This document shows, in pieces, positions 1 to 10,552 of a DNA stretch of 64,000 nt. Below the pieces are notes generated by a model. It was not told the DNA's origin. It did not search any database and saw nothing but the letters and a program-made list of their open reading frames with translations. The stretch lies in assembly GCF_023898315.1 (NCBI RefSeq), contig NC_064616.1, positions 645,912,974 to 645,976,973 of the forward strand. The letters run 5' to 3'. Numbering within the stretch: the stretch's first letter is position 1; the number at the start of each line of letters is the position of its first letter. The position numbers and the translations under genes were made by a program. The stretch comes from Schistocerca nitens (Eukaryota; Arthropoda; Insecta; Orthoptera; Acrididae).

Positions 1-241
1 CAATCAAGATCCTTCTGTTCAGGCCGTTCATCGCCGCTTACCAGGAGGCGTAGGTTCCTTGAAGAGTTACCTAACTTTAAGATCCTTCTTGATTGCTGTC
101 GACTTCTCATTAGACATAGATGTGCTGTTTAATATTTACCTATATACAGTTTTAGTGCTGGTTGTTTTGTTTTGATATGTATGATCGTGTGAACCTAGTA
201 TTGGTTTTTCTGGACCATTTGTGGTGTCACGCAGGTTGCCA

Positions 242-2748
242 CTATGGGTCATCAATGTGAGACACCTCAATATCTGTGTCGTTGTCAGTATCCGTATCTT
301 CCTGACTCGAGGTGTCAGTGCTGTTATCCAATCCATGGGCACTCTGTTGTCTATGTCCACCGACTTGCCTTCTATAGGGTCTGTTACGTAGGTACTCTGT
401 ATGCAGGGTCCAAGAGGTTTTGTCGGTCAGTGTGTTGAATTCAGTCCACTGGTCCGAGTCACGTAGTACAGTGTACAGTTCATTTTGAGTGTTTAGGTGG
501 TTGACATATAATGTGTGTTTCATGTTTGTGCGCTGCCCACAGAAAAGGAGAATGTGTTCTGGGGATCATTCTTCCCCGCATGTGCATCTAATAATCTGTT
601 GCAGACTCATGCGGCTCAGGTGCTTGGGATAAGGGCCGTGACCTGTGAGGAAGTGTACCATACTGCAGCTAGGATAGATATACTTTAGTTTTAGTCGTTC
701 CCTGATATCAGGGAAGAAGTTGTAGACTTGGCGGCCCTTATCGCTATTGTCCCACTCGCTCTGCCAGGTATCAACTCGCCATGCTTTGAGTTGACATGTT
801 GTCTCATACGGTAGTCCAGTGATCTGCCGAATCTGGTCCAGTTCCCCATCTTAAGCCAGTACATTGTCACATGGTACCTGATGGTTATATCTATCGTATA
901 GATTCCCATCGCAACACATAGTGCATTGACTGATGTTGTGCTGAAAGCCCCCATTAGTCGAAGCAGGATGCTTCTTTGCCCACGACGTACGACAGTTCTA
1001 TTGGTGGAAAGACTCAGTCTGTAGGCCCACGTGCTGGCAGCAAAACATAGTACTGACTCAACGAGAGGGCAGTGCTTTGTCCGAGTAACTGACAGTGGTA
1101 GTCTGAATTGTTCTGAGTTTAACCTTTCCAGTTTATGACGTATTTTTTCTGCTTTGTCTGTGCATATTCGTAAGTGTCCATGAAAGTTCAATCGTTCGTC
1201 TATGTATACTCCAAGGTAGCGTGTAACTTTTGATCTTTTTATGTTTGTGTCCCCGATTTTGATTGTTGGATTCCTGTGCAGAATACCCTTTAGCAATGAG
1301 TAGGTTGTTTTATTTTCTGCTATCTTGAGTCTGTTGTTTGTGCACCATTGGGTTATTGTTCGAAGTGCTCCATTGGCTCTGTTTTCTAGCTGGGCATGGT
1401 TATTATCTGACACTAAGCAGATCTTCAGCATCAGCATATTGTGCTCCTCTAGTAACTGTAGGAGCGGTTTTATCATTATGTCCCAGAAGATGGGGCCGCA
1501 GATTGACCCTTTTGGACAGTCTTTTATAGTGCGTTTGATTACTTTCTGGTTGTCGATGTGCCAAACGACTGTTCTGTCTCTGCAATAGCCCACAAAACTA
1601 TTGTACAGAGACTACGATACCTGCAGGTGTCTGAGCCTCTTGAACAGAGCAGGCCACCACCATAGGTTATCAAAGGCGCCCGAAATATCTATCATGATGG
1701 CTAATGTGTATTTGGCAGGTGTACTGTGTACTATTTGTAGTGCTCTGTTTATTGCATCATCTATTGATTTCCCTTCCCGAAAGCAGTACTGATGTTGTGT
1801 TAGTCCCTGTAATGTTCTGTGTGCTTGTAGTCTTTTGCAAAGGAGTTTTTCCTGTATTTTTGCGAGTGTATTAATGAGACACATTGGTATGTATGACTTG
1901 GGTTCTGAGGAGTCTTTGTCTGGAGCTTTTTTGACGATAACCGCCTTCGAGGTTTTCCACACTGCAGGCACGCAGCCCAGCCTTAATGCGTCATTTAGCA
2001 ATGTTGTGAGATATGAGGTGATCTGCGGTGCGGTTTGTTTTAGTACCTCATAGTGGATACCGTCCGTTCCAGGTGTCTTTTTATTTTTGAGTTCTGAGAT
2101 CGCTATCGCCACTTCTTCCTGCGCAAAACGACAGGTGACGGTGTAAAATATGCAGTGTCGAGTTCACGTCTCAGTGCTGCTTGTTCTGGTGTATCTGTGT
2201 TTATGACATAGTCATGCAGGAGTTTGCCTAGAAGAAATTCCGCTGTGCTTCTCCAGCCCTTAGTCATCGCACCGTCATCGTGTCGTAGCGTTCCCAGAAC
2301 CAATGAGCTCTCGATTTTTTTCAGTCACAATCTTGTATGGTTCCCCCCAAATGTTCAATTGTGTATACATTGCTACATGGCTGTTCCAGTGGTCCTTCCT
2401 GGTCTTGTTCAGTTCTAGTTTGTATCTGTTCTTGGCAAGCCGGTAATCATTTAGTCGTGTTTGTCTTTCTCTATCTGAGATTGCTCTTTGATAGAGCTTT
2501 CGTTTATGTTTGGTGTCTCGTTTGAGTCACGTTAGATGGGCAGTCCAAGGAACGGTCTGATGTTTTGTGTTTCTTGGTATGGTAATGCAAGTGTTCTGTG
2601 TGTGTGTAATGATGTCTGTCAGCATGTGTTCTCTGAAGTCAACACTTCCATTGATATCCTGCAGTATGTGTTCTTGTATTTTGTGTCTGACCTTGTCCCA
2701 GTCTGTCTTATCAAATAGCAGTCTTCTGGGTTGTTTTTCTGTGTTGTT
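242..2748 (-). pseudogene. R1-type ORF2: linker, reverse transcriptase and Cys/His tail
   Basis: RT copies the element RNA at the target site. Reading the minus strand, 1,612-2,303 encodes the fingers and palm (KKTPGTDGIHYEVLK, then AIMIDISGAFDN as motif A). 691-1,593 encodes PKGSICGPIFWD (motif B) and the thumb. Motif C reads CLVSDNNHA, where a YADD or FADD-like box is expected, so the catalytic pair is damaged. Below 691 a GHGPYPKHLSRM stretch and a CTCGEE/SPEHIL stretch resemble the R1 C-terminal Cys/His segment. The frame shifts near 2,110, near 1,600 and around 600-690, so the protein cannot be made. The clade call (R1 rather than I or LOA) rests on the PKGS motif-B form and the tail and is fairly firm. 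Confidence 0.75.
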
Positions 2749-2757
2749 GTGGGATGT

Positions 2758-2949
2758 TCAAATGGCTCTGAGCACTATGGGACTCAACTGCTGAGGTCAT
2801 TAGTCCCCTAGAACTTAGAACTAGTTAAACCTAACTAACCTAAGGACATCACAAATATCCATGCCCGAGGCAGGATTCGAACCTGCGACCGTAGCGGTCT
2901 TGCGGTTACAGACTGCAGCGCCTTTAACCGCACGGCCACTTCGGCCGGC
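2758..2949 (-). mobile_element. tRNA-derived SINE, family 1
   Basis: A full-length copy, reverse orientation, of the window's commonest SINE. It carries a tRNA-like head with the box B sequence GGTTCGAATCC (seen here as its complement), a body with the TTAGGTTAGTTAG segment, and a CCATTTGAACCATTTTT-type end. A perfect 10-bp target duplication TGTGGGATGT flanks it (2,748-2,757 and 2,950-2,959). It interrupts the R1 endonuclease/linker region. Confidence 0.9.
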
Positions 2950-2958
2950 TGTGGGATG

Positions 2959-3404
2959 TACTATGTAGAGTTGTTAATGTAATGACGTTATGGTCGCTCA
3001 TGGTGATATGGTCGTGTGCAATCCAGTCCCGTTCGTGGGTGATCGCGGCGTTGTTAACGAGGGTGTTGTGCTACGGTCGCAGGTTCGAATCCTGCCTCGG
3101 GCATGGATGTGTGTGCTGTCCTTAGGTTAGTTCGGTTTAAGTAGTTCTAAGTTCTAGGGGACTGATGACCACAGATGTTAAGTCCTATAGTGCTCAGAGC
3201 CATTTGAACCATTTTTTGAGGGTGTTGTCTATATTAGACGTAGAGCCGTCATGTCCAGTGAATGTTGGGTGGTGTCCTTCTTCATTTAATACGGGTACTC
3301 CATTTTCATGAATTATGTCGTTGATTATTCTGCCTCTGTCGTCTGTTCTGTTTCAGTGCCACAAGGTTGAATCCCGCGTTAATGTCTGCACAGATTAGTA
3401 GTTT
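2959..3404 (-). pseudogene. R1-type endonuclease, C-terminal half
   Basis: The minus-strand translation gives LLICADINA (the D-N pair of the endonuclease), then GRIINDIIHENGVPVLNEE, HHPTFTGHDGS, NID, and on the far side of a SINE MSDHNVI, the terminal SDH box. Together these are the C-terminal half of an apurinic-type endonuclease that nicks target DNA for priming. A SINE (3,070-3,217) splits it, and at least one frame change lies near 3,340-3,370. The N-terminal half is at 5,716-5,960, beyond the RTE insertion. Confidence 0.75.
3070..3217 (+). mobile_element. tRNA-derived SINE, family 1, 5'-truncated
   Basis: Starts within the tRNA-like head at box B and runs to the CCATTTGAACCATTTTT end. 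A perfect 11-bp target duplication GAGGGTGTTGT brackets it (3,059-3,069 and 3,218-3,228). It is inserted in the R1 endonuclease, about 120 bp from the opposite-orientation copy at 2,758. Confidence 0.9.
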
Positions 3405-3423
3405 CTTGTTGTTGTTGTGGTCT

Positions 3424-5575
3424 TCAGTCCTGAGACTGGTTTGATGCAGCTCTCCATGCTACTCTATCCTGTGCAATCTTCTTCATCTCCCAGTACCTAC
3501 TGCAACCTACATCCTTCTGAATCTGCTCAGTGTATTCATCTCTTGGTCTCCCTCTACGATTTTTACCCTCCACACTGCCCTCCAATGCTAAATTTGTGAT
3601 CCCTTGATGCCTCAAAACATGTCCTACCAACCGATCCCTTCTTCTAGTCAAGTTGTGCCACAAACTTCTCTTCTCCTCAATCCTATTCAATACCTCCTCA
3701 TTAGTTACGTGATCTACCCACCTTATCTTCAGCATTCTTCTGTAGCACCACATTTCGAAAGCTTCTATTCTCTTCTTGTCCAAACTAGTTATCGTCCATG
3801 TTTCACTTCCATACATGGCTACACTCCATACAAATACTTTCAGAAACGACTTCCTGACACTTAAATCTATACTCGATGTTAACAAATTTCTCTTCTATCA
3901 GAAACGATTTCCTTGCCATTGCCAGTCTACATTTTATATCCTCTCTACTTCGACCATCATCAGTTACTTTACTCCCTAAATACTCCCTAATCTAATTCCC
4001 TCAGCATCACCCGATTTAATTTGACTACATTCCATTATCCTCGTTTTGCTTTTGTTGATGTTCATCTTATATCCTCCTTTCAAGACATTGTCCATTCCGT
4101 TCAACTGCTCTTCCAAGTCCTTTGCTGTCTCTGACAGAATTACAATATCATCGGCGAACCTCAAAGTTTTTACTTCTTCTCCATGAATCTTAATACCTAC
4201 TCCGAATTTTTCTTTTGTTTCCTTTACTGCTTGCTCAATATACAGCTGAATAACATCGGGGAGAGGCTACAACCCTGTCTCACTCCCTTCCCAACCACTG
4301 CTTCCCTTTCATGCCCCTCGACTCTTATAACTGCCATCTGGTTTCTGTACAAATTGTAAATAGCCTTTCGCTCCCTGTATTTTACCCCTGCCACCTTCAG
4401 AATTTGAAAGAGAGTATTCCAGTTAACATTGTCAAAAGCTTTCTCTAAGTCTACAAATGCTAGAAACGTAGGTTTGCCTTTTCTTAATCTTTCTTCTAAA
4501 ATAAGTCGTAAGGTTAGTATTGCCTCACGTGTTCCAACATTTCTACGGAATCCAAACTGATCTTCCCCGAGGTCCGCTTCTACCAGTTTTTCCATTCGTC
4601 TGTAAAGAATTCGCGTTAGTATTTTGCAGCTGTGACTTATTAAACTGATAGTTCGGTAATTTTCACATCTGTCAACACCTGCTTTCTTTGGGATTGGAAT
4701 TATTATATTCTTCTTGAAGTCTGAGGGTATTTCGCCTGTCTCATACATCTTGCTCACCAGATGGTAGAGTTTTGTCATGACTGGCTCTCCCAAGGCCATC
4801 AGTAGTTCTAATGGAATGTTGTCTACTCCCGGGGCCTTGTTTCGACTCAGGTCTTTCAGTGCTCTGTCAAACTCTTCAAGCAGTATCTTATCTCCCATTT
4901 CGTCTTCGTCTACATCCTCTTCCATTTCCATAATATTGTCCACAAGTACATCGCCCTTGTACAGACCCTCTATATACTACTTCCACCTTTCTGCCTTCCC
5001 TTCTTTGCTTAGAACTGGGTTGCCATCTGAGCTCTTGATATTCATACAAGTGGTTCTCTTCTCTCCAAAGGTCTCTTTAATTTTCCTGTAGGCAGTATCT
5101 ATCTTACCCCTAGTGAGACAAGCCTCTATATCCTTACATTTGTCCTCTAGCCATCCCTGCTTAGCCATTTTGCACTTCCTGTCGATCTCATTTTTGAGAC
5201 GTTTGTATTCCTTTTTGCCTGCTTCATTCACTGCATTTTTATATTTTCTCCTTTCATCAATTAAATTCAATATTTCTTCTGTTAACCAAGGATTTCTATT
5301 AGCCCTCGCCTTTTTACCTACTTGATCGTCTGCTGCCTTCACTACTTCATCCCTCAGAGCTACCCATTCTTCTTCTACTGTATTTCTTTCCCCCATTCCT
5401 GTCAATTGTTCCCTTATGCTCTCCCTGAAACTCTCTACAACCTCTGGTTCTTTCAGTTTATCCAGGTCCCATCTCCTTAAATTCCCACCTTTTTGCAGTT
5501 TCTTCAGTTTCAATCTGCAGTTCATAACCAATAGATTGTGGTCAGAATCCACATCTGCCCCTGGAAATGTCTTAC
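3424..5575 (-). pseudogene. RTE ORF: end of endonuclease, reverse transcriptase, C-terminal domain
   Basis: From 5' to 3' on the minus strand: DSDHNLLVMN (the SDH box closing the endonuclease, near 5,550), a basic helical linker to 4,977, RT fingers with APGVDNIPLELL, IIIPIPKKAG and ENYRTISLISH, motif A FVDLEKAFDNVNW, motif B GVRQGCSLSPMLF, motif C MRFADDIVILSE (near 4,150), and the RTE-type tail WSVAMYGSETWTI, RRMLKIRW, LVGHVLRHQG and GRPRDEY, ending near 3,424. The frame is open in four long blocks (4,977-5,552, 4,224-4,943, 3,976-4,164, 3,424-3,885) separated by few breaks, so decay is moderate. The catalytic aspartates of motifs A and C are all present. It would act in cis on its own RNA. 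Confidence 0.85.
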
Positions 5576-5713
5576 AATTTAAAACCTAGTTCCTAAATCT
5601 CTGTCTTAAGACAGGTTTTAAATTGTAAGACATTTCCAGGGGCAGATGTGGATTCTGACCACAATCTATTGGTTATGAACTGCAGATTGAAACTGAAGAA
5701 ACTGCAAAAAGGT
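5488..5713. repeat. Short-spacer palindrome at the RTE 5' end
   Basis: Bases 5,488-5,587 and 5,613-5,713 are near-perfect reverse complements separated by about 25 bases. Both arms encode the RTE segment around the SDH box. The left arm is continuous with the element. The right arm is an inverted 5' end abutting the R1 sequence at 5,716. Confidence 0.9.
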
Positions 5714-5715
5714 CC

Positions 5716-5960
5716 TGCATATTGTGCGAGTTCTCTAATGAGATTTGCATATGAAATGATGCAATGACTGTATGGGGCGTACATCGACGTGATGATCCAT
5801 GTGTCACCTTTGTATGTGGCTTCTACTGTGAGAAGATGTTCGGAACAGAGTTCTGTAATTTTAACAGGGTGGACCTCATTGTTAAGGATTATGACGGACG
5901 CTATACAGTCCCTGGGCACTGGGAAACGGCGGGAAATAGTCAGTCTGTGCCTAGATACAG
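5716..5960 (-). pseudogene. R1-type endonuclease, N-terminal part
   Basis: The minus-strand peptide has CIASVIILNNEVHPVKITEL, then LTVEATYKGDTWIITSMYA and YANLIRELAQYAG. This is the pattern of the R1-clade endonuclease between its first strands and the LICGD-type motif. It continues without loss at 3,404 on the other side of the RTE insertion. The true N-terminus and ORF1 are not visible, so the element is 5'-truncated at about 5,965. Confidence 0.65.
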
Positions 5961-5965
5961 CAGAA

Positions 5966-6889
5966 GAAGGTTAGGTTAGTGTACTTTATTTATTTTAGGT
6001 GAAAAGCTGAAGTAAAGATTGGTCCCAATTACATAATTAATCATAAAGATCGGTCCTAAATACACATCTATAAGCATATTGCTATGCAACCAGCGCAAAA
6101 ATCAGAACACAGCTCAAAATTGGAGGTGCCATACACAACTGGTGTTCTTCCGTTGGAAGAAATTCAGAATATCACTTCGAACTAGTAGCAGGCAGACCTG
6201 AAAAATACAGTAACTTTACATAGAGCGCTCCCTCCACCTACAAGTCGAAATAAATGAATTGATGGAAAAAAGACTCAGTCTAAAACGATAATTGAAACAA
6301 CGCCCTAAACTGATATATGTATATAAATTACAAAGTGTTAATAAACGGACTACACACACCAGCTACAACATTGTTTATCGCTTTTCTGAAATGCTGAGTT
6401 GTCTTAGTTTATATTTGCTGCTGGAGTCAGGGATGTTAAGACATTTATTTTTTATTTTCCTCACTTTTCGCAGCACAGTTCTAGAGTGGGAAGTGTAAGC
6501 ACAGATGGGAAAATCAGAATAATTACATATCTAAAAGTTCAGGACGTATTTCGAAACCAACAACAGATCATGAAAAAAAAGACACAAGCTCATAGATATC
6601 TAAAAGATTCTCTTAGAATTCGCAGCACTGTCCTACAGATGAGAAAAATTGCTGGAGACTTCGGTGAATTTCCGATATCCTACAACTGCTGGTCTGGAGA
6701 TGCTCTAAGGCCACAATGGCAGGTCGAGGACAGCATCTCATCTTCCCAATCACAGGAGGCTGATCTACCCAGACTTGTCTCTGAGCATTCAAACAAAGAA
6801 GACATCACATGGCACTCTGATGTCAAGGAACTTTACGAGGGTAACTTGTTCCGCCACCTGTCTTGTTTGCAACAGTCTGTAGAGACTCC
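5966..6889. other. Unassigned interval
   Basis: No element or gene recognised. A plus-strand open frame (6,486-6,959) begins at GTG; its first ATG is near 6,571, which leaves about 130 residues of hydrophilic, low-similarity protein. No splice sites or known motif support it. Its 3' end runs into the modular repeat that starts about 6,890. Confidence 0.4.
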
Positions 6890-8940
6890 TATGCTCCCCA
6901 CAAAGGATGTCTTGCGATTCTCTGACGTCATGGAACTTCCTGTGAATGGTGCATCCTGATTGGTTCCTATTGAATTTACCTGCCAAAATGCTGCTGCTGG
7001 TGTGGGAGCTCTGTCAGCCACTTCCTACAGATGGACAAATTACGAAGATTTCACGGGAAATCTATTTTTGTACAGACAAAAAAAAAACATACAGTAATCA
7101 TATTGCACTCACAGCTAAAGCCTGCAAAAGAGGTGTAAAGATCATGAAATACGGACACTATTGCCACAGACTCCGCTACTGTCAAGGAAAGTTTGAATTT
7201 TTCGGCATGAAGCCGATCTCCAACAAGGTTATATCACCACAAACGGTTGTGCCAACATAGTATATCGCTGTAGTAAACACAATTCGTATGCTGCACCATA
7301 CAAAATCATCATATATGCATCTTGCATGTAGCTATCGACTACCAGGCACTCATACACGTACCACGAAGACATACTGATCCGAAAAACAGACGCACATGCA
7401 CTATATAATATCACAGTGCGAGATGTCATCCACGAGATCGGTCGGTCATCCACTACAGCCAACAGTCACGAAGCAAGTGCCTCCAAACTCGCTGGTCTGA
7501 TGCGCAATCGGAGCACCCTATAGGGACAGCAGCCACTCTCTGAAGTGCCGTACTAATGATGGGCTGGTTCCTCTGGCACAAATGTGTCTGCTAACGGTAC
7601 TGTTTCCACACTGGCCTGCTTGCTGCTGTGGTTTCTGCAACGAGTTGCGATCCTCTCCAGGCACTGGGATTACAAAAATATTTACTTTCTGAGCTCTTTC
7701 GATAAGAAATGCTGCGTCAATTGCGAATTAATTTACCGATTTCGAAACCGATATCAGCTGCAATATCCGATTTTACACGTCAAGAAACGACAATGTTTGT
7801 GACACTTTTATGCTGAAACCATTGTTTGGCATATGAATATTTCCAAAATTTCATGTATTTTCACATGGTTTACCAGAATATCGTACCATTTTTGCCACTG
7901 TTCTCGATGTCAACCACATAACAGTGTGCCACCAACCACTTCCACAGTATAATTCCTGAGATAAAGAATGGAAATTATATCTCTAGAGAGCCGGAACTTT
8001 AGCGTGGAACACGCTGCAAACCATTCAGTAACTAGAATCTTATCCCGTCTGCGAAGACTTTTAAGCCAAAACTCGAAAACAGAGGAAAGTAGTAGTTATA
8101 CTCGTATTTTTTAACGAATACCGATGTCAGTGATATAAAAGATACTTTACAAAGAGAACTAAGTTTCAATACTCATGCGTTTCTCATTTCTAGAGAACCA
8201 GCAAATGTCTCTTCCACCCGTGATAGACTGAAATATGCCTTTGTAAAACCATTGCATAAAAAGGGGGATACGTCGGATGTCAACAACTATCGCCCAGTCT
8301 CTCTTCTGACAGCTCTATCAAACACTTTTGAGAAAGTAGTGTATTCAAGAGTAGCCTCCCATATTTGTAAAAATAAAGTACTAACAAAATGTCAGTTTGG
8401 TTTTCAGAAAGGCCTTTCAACAGAAAATCCTATATACGCTTTCACTGATCAAATATTAAATGCTCTAAATAACCAGACATCACCCATTGGTATTTTTTGT
8501 GATCTCTCAAAGGCCTTTGACTGTGTAAATCATGGAATTCTTTTAGATAAGCTAAATCATTATGGTTTGAGGGGGGCAGTGCACAAATGGTTTAATTCAT
8601 ACTTAACTGGAAGAATGCAGAAAGTTGAAATAAGTGGTTCATGTAATGTTAAAACAACAGCTGATTCCTTAAACTGGGGTGCTATCAAGTACGGGGTCCC
8701 ACAGGCTTCGGTCTTAGGTCCTTTACTGTTCTTGATATACATTAATGACTTACCATTCCACATTGATGAAGATGCAAAGTTAGTTCTTTTTGCTGATGAT
8801 ACAAGTATAGTAATAACATACAAAAACCAAGAACTAAGTGATGTAATTGTAAATGATGTTTTTCACAAAATTATTAAGTGGTTCTCAGCAAACGGACTCT
8901 CTTTTAATTTTGATAAAACAGAGTGTATACATTATATATG

Positions 8941-9345
8941 ACGGTAATATCTGTTCCCGAAAGAACAGTTACCGTGGATGACCATGCAGCTTTGCTAGAA
9001 ATGAAATGATAATTAAATAGACACCCTAGCTGCAAACAGGCGTTGATGTACTTCATTGGGGACATGATGGGCAAACATCTATTAGGCGCACTACGAATGT
9101 AGTGGTGCGGACATGTTGGGAATGTGGATCTCACGGGGAGCGTGCAAGGGATAAGTCCCTGCAGACGCACTATCCTCTGTGCCCGCGGTGGCTCAGATGG
9201 ATAGAGCGTCTGCCAAATAAGCAGGAGATCCCGGGTTCGAATCCCGGTCGGGGCACACATTTTCAACATGTCCCCAATGAAGTACATCAACGCCTGTTTG
9301 CAGCTAGGGTGTCTATTTAATTATCATTTCATTGCAGTATTACAG
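8941..9345. mobile_element. Non-autonomous element: 67-bp perfect inverted repeats around a tRNA-like core
   Basis: Bases 9,000-9,066 and 9,267-9,333 are identical reverse complements over 67 bp. Between them lies a tRNA-like block (9,181-9,254). Outside the left arm a hairpin-forming stretch (8,941-8,978) pairs ACGGTAA...CTGTTC with GAACAGTTACCGT around a 6-base loop. The whole block interrupts LINE coding sequence between CIHYI and the following QFRTVNG peptide. No transposase is encoded, so it must be mobilised in trans, if it moves. Its exact ends and target duplication were not resolved. Confidence 0.7.
9181..9254 (+). pseudogene. tRNA-like block inside the TIR element
   Basis: A box A-like TGGCTCAGATGG, an anticodon-stem pair (CTGC/GCAG) and a perfect T-arm (CCGGG, TTCGAAT, CCCGG) are visible. 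The acceptor stem is only partly paired, and the loop CAAATAA has A rather than U before the putative anticodon. It is best read as a tRNA-derived Pol III promoter module and not a working tRNA. Confidence 0.7.
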
Positions 9346-10284
9346 TTCCGTACAGTAAATGGCACAACTCCAGTAATAAATATAGACTTTGAACAGAAGT
9401 CTGTAGCTAAGGTAGAATTTTCAAAATTTTTAGGTGTGTCCATTGATGAGAGGTTAAACTGGAAGCAACACATTGATGGTCTGCTGAAACGTCTGAGTTC
9501 AGCTACGTATGCTATTAGGGTTATTGCAAATTTTGGTCATAAGAATCTGAGTAAATTAGCTTACTATGCCTACTTTCATTTACTGCTTTCGTATGGCATC
9601 ATATTCTGGGGTAATTCATCGTTGAGTAGAAAAGTATTCATTGCTAAAAAAACGTGTAATCAGAATAATTGCTGGAGCCCACCCACGGTCATCCTGCAGA
9701 CATCTATTTAAGGATCTAGGGATCCTCACAGTAACCTCACAGTATATATATTCACTTATGAAATTTGTTGTTAATAATCCAACCCAGTTCAAAAGTAATA
9801 GCAGCGTGCATAGCTATAACATCAGAAGAAAGGATGATCTTCTCTATGCAGGGTTAAATCTGACTTTGGCACAGAAAGGGGTAAATTATGCTGCCACAAA
9901 AGTCTTTGGTCATCTACCAAACAGCATCAAAAGTCTGACAGATAGCCAACCAACATTTAAAAATAAATTAAAAGAATTTCGAGATGACAACTCCTTCTCC
10001 TCATTGGCTGAATTTTTAGACATAAATTAAGGGAGGGAAAAAAACCAACTTAAACATTAGTGTCATGCAATATTTTGTGTAATGTAATATCTTGTACAGA
10101 CATCTTTTAATAACCTGACACGTTCCACATCATTACGAAGTGTCGTATTCATGAACTATGGAACAAGTATTAATCTAATCTAATCTGTTTCACCATCGCG
10201 ATTGAAACACCACATCGCCATCGATGTTCTCACAACGAAGTAAAGACAGGAAATGTGTACTGTGGCAATATACCTCAGAGTGGG

Positions 10285-10552
10285 ACAAGAGGCTTCTGGA
10301 ACTCTCAGGCCTGTCGGACCTACGAGACACAGAGAGAGAGAGACTTGTAACAACACGTTTCACTACAGCCCTGACAAAGATATGTGACGTCACTGATCAC
10401 ACCACCTCACAGTCGAAAAAGTGGCTTCTGGAATTCTCGGACATGCTGCACTGGTGACACACAAAGAGAGAGAGACTTCTAACAACTTGTTTCAGTACAG
10501 CCCTGACAAAGAAGTGCAGCATCATGGATTGCACCACCTCACAGTCGACTTT
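10285..10552 (+). repeat. Two-copy tandem repeat, about 133-bp unit
   Basis: Each unit has GGCTTCTGGAA, a GAGAGAGAGAC tract, TTTCA(C/G)TACAGCCCTGAC and CACCACCTCACAGTCG. The units start near 10,288 and 10,421 and are about 85% alike. The stretch lies just after the LINE 3' end and has no counterpart that I recognise in the arms. Confidence 0.75.

Larger units (their letters stand above)
3405..5715 (-). mobile_element. RTE-clade LINE, 5'-truncated and 5'-inverted
   Basis: A non-LTR element on the minus strand, inserted in the R1 LINE. Its 3' end is a short GTT-type repeat on the plus strand (about 3,407-3,420), typical of RTE elements, which end in simple repeats. The 5' end is a mirror-image: about 100 bp of the same endonuclease-end sequence is repeated in opposite orientation (see 5,488-5,713), as expected from an aberrant first-strand or twin-priming event. 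Most of the endonuclease is absent. A second, more decayed copy of the same family is at 28,005-30,384. Confidence 0.85.
1..5965 (-). mobile_element. R1-clade LINE, decayed and interrupted
   Basis: A non-LTR retrotransposon lies on the minus strand, recognisable by an apurinic-type endonuclease followed by a reverse transcriptase and a Cys/His tail of R1/TRAS style. It now exists in pieces: endonuclease N-part (5,716-5,960), endonuclease C-part (2,959-3,404), linker and RT (242-2,748), and 3' region to the window edge. An RTE LINE occupies 3,405-5,715, and SINEs sit at 2,758-2,949 and 3,070-3,217. Joining the endonuclease across the RTE gives a smooth peptide (ELAQYAG, then KKLLICADINA), so the three insertions explain the gaps. 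R1 relatives often target rDNA, but no rDNA is visible here. The 3' end probably lies beyond base 1. Confidence 0.8.
8222..10030 (+). pseudogene. CR1-like reverse transcriptase, C-terminal two thirds
   Basis: The frame opens with RLKYAFVKPLHKKGD and NYRPVSLL (fingers), then QFGFQKGLSTE, motif A FCDLSKAFDCVNH, motif B YGVPQASVLGPLLFLIYIND and motif C VLFADDTSIV near 8,790, so all catalytic aspartates are present. After the insertion the thumb resumes: FSKFLGVSIDERLNWKQHID, LLSYGIIFWG, then after a frameshift near 9,640-9,650 KRVIRIIAGAHPRSSCR, and a C-terminal region ending LAEFLDIN at 10,030. One insertion and at least one frameshift make it inactive. The family resembles that at 58,921-62,685 but is not the same subfamily. 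Confidence 0.85.
8222..10187 (+). mobile_element. CR1/L2-lineage LINE, 5'-truncated
   Basis: A 5'-truncated non-LTR element that begins inside the RT and runs to a 3' end with a short TAATC tandem tail (about 10,170-10,187). The tail and the short AT-rich 3' UTR are typical of CR1/L2-type LINEs. It interrupts the modular repeat copy. It is itself interrupted at 8,941-9,345 by a terminal-inverted-repeat element carrying a tRNA-like core. Confidence 0.85.

Noticed and set aside
5960-5985. Insect telomeric TTAGG-type repeat
   Set aside because: Only about two imperfect units (GGTTAGGTTAG); the same motif is common in the SINE bodies.
9181-9254. Functional tRNA gene
   Set aside because: Acceptor stem only partly paired, A instead of U before the anticodon, and it is embedded in a repetitive element.
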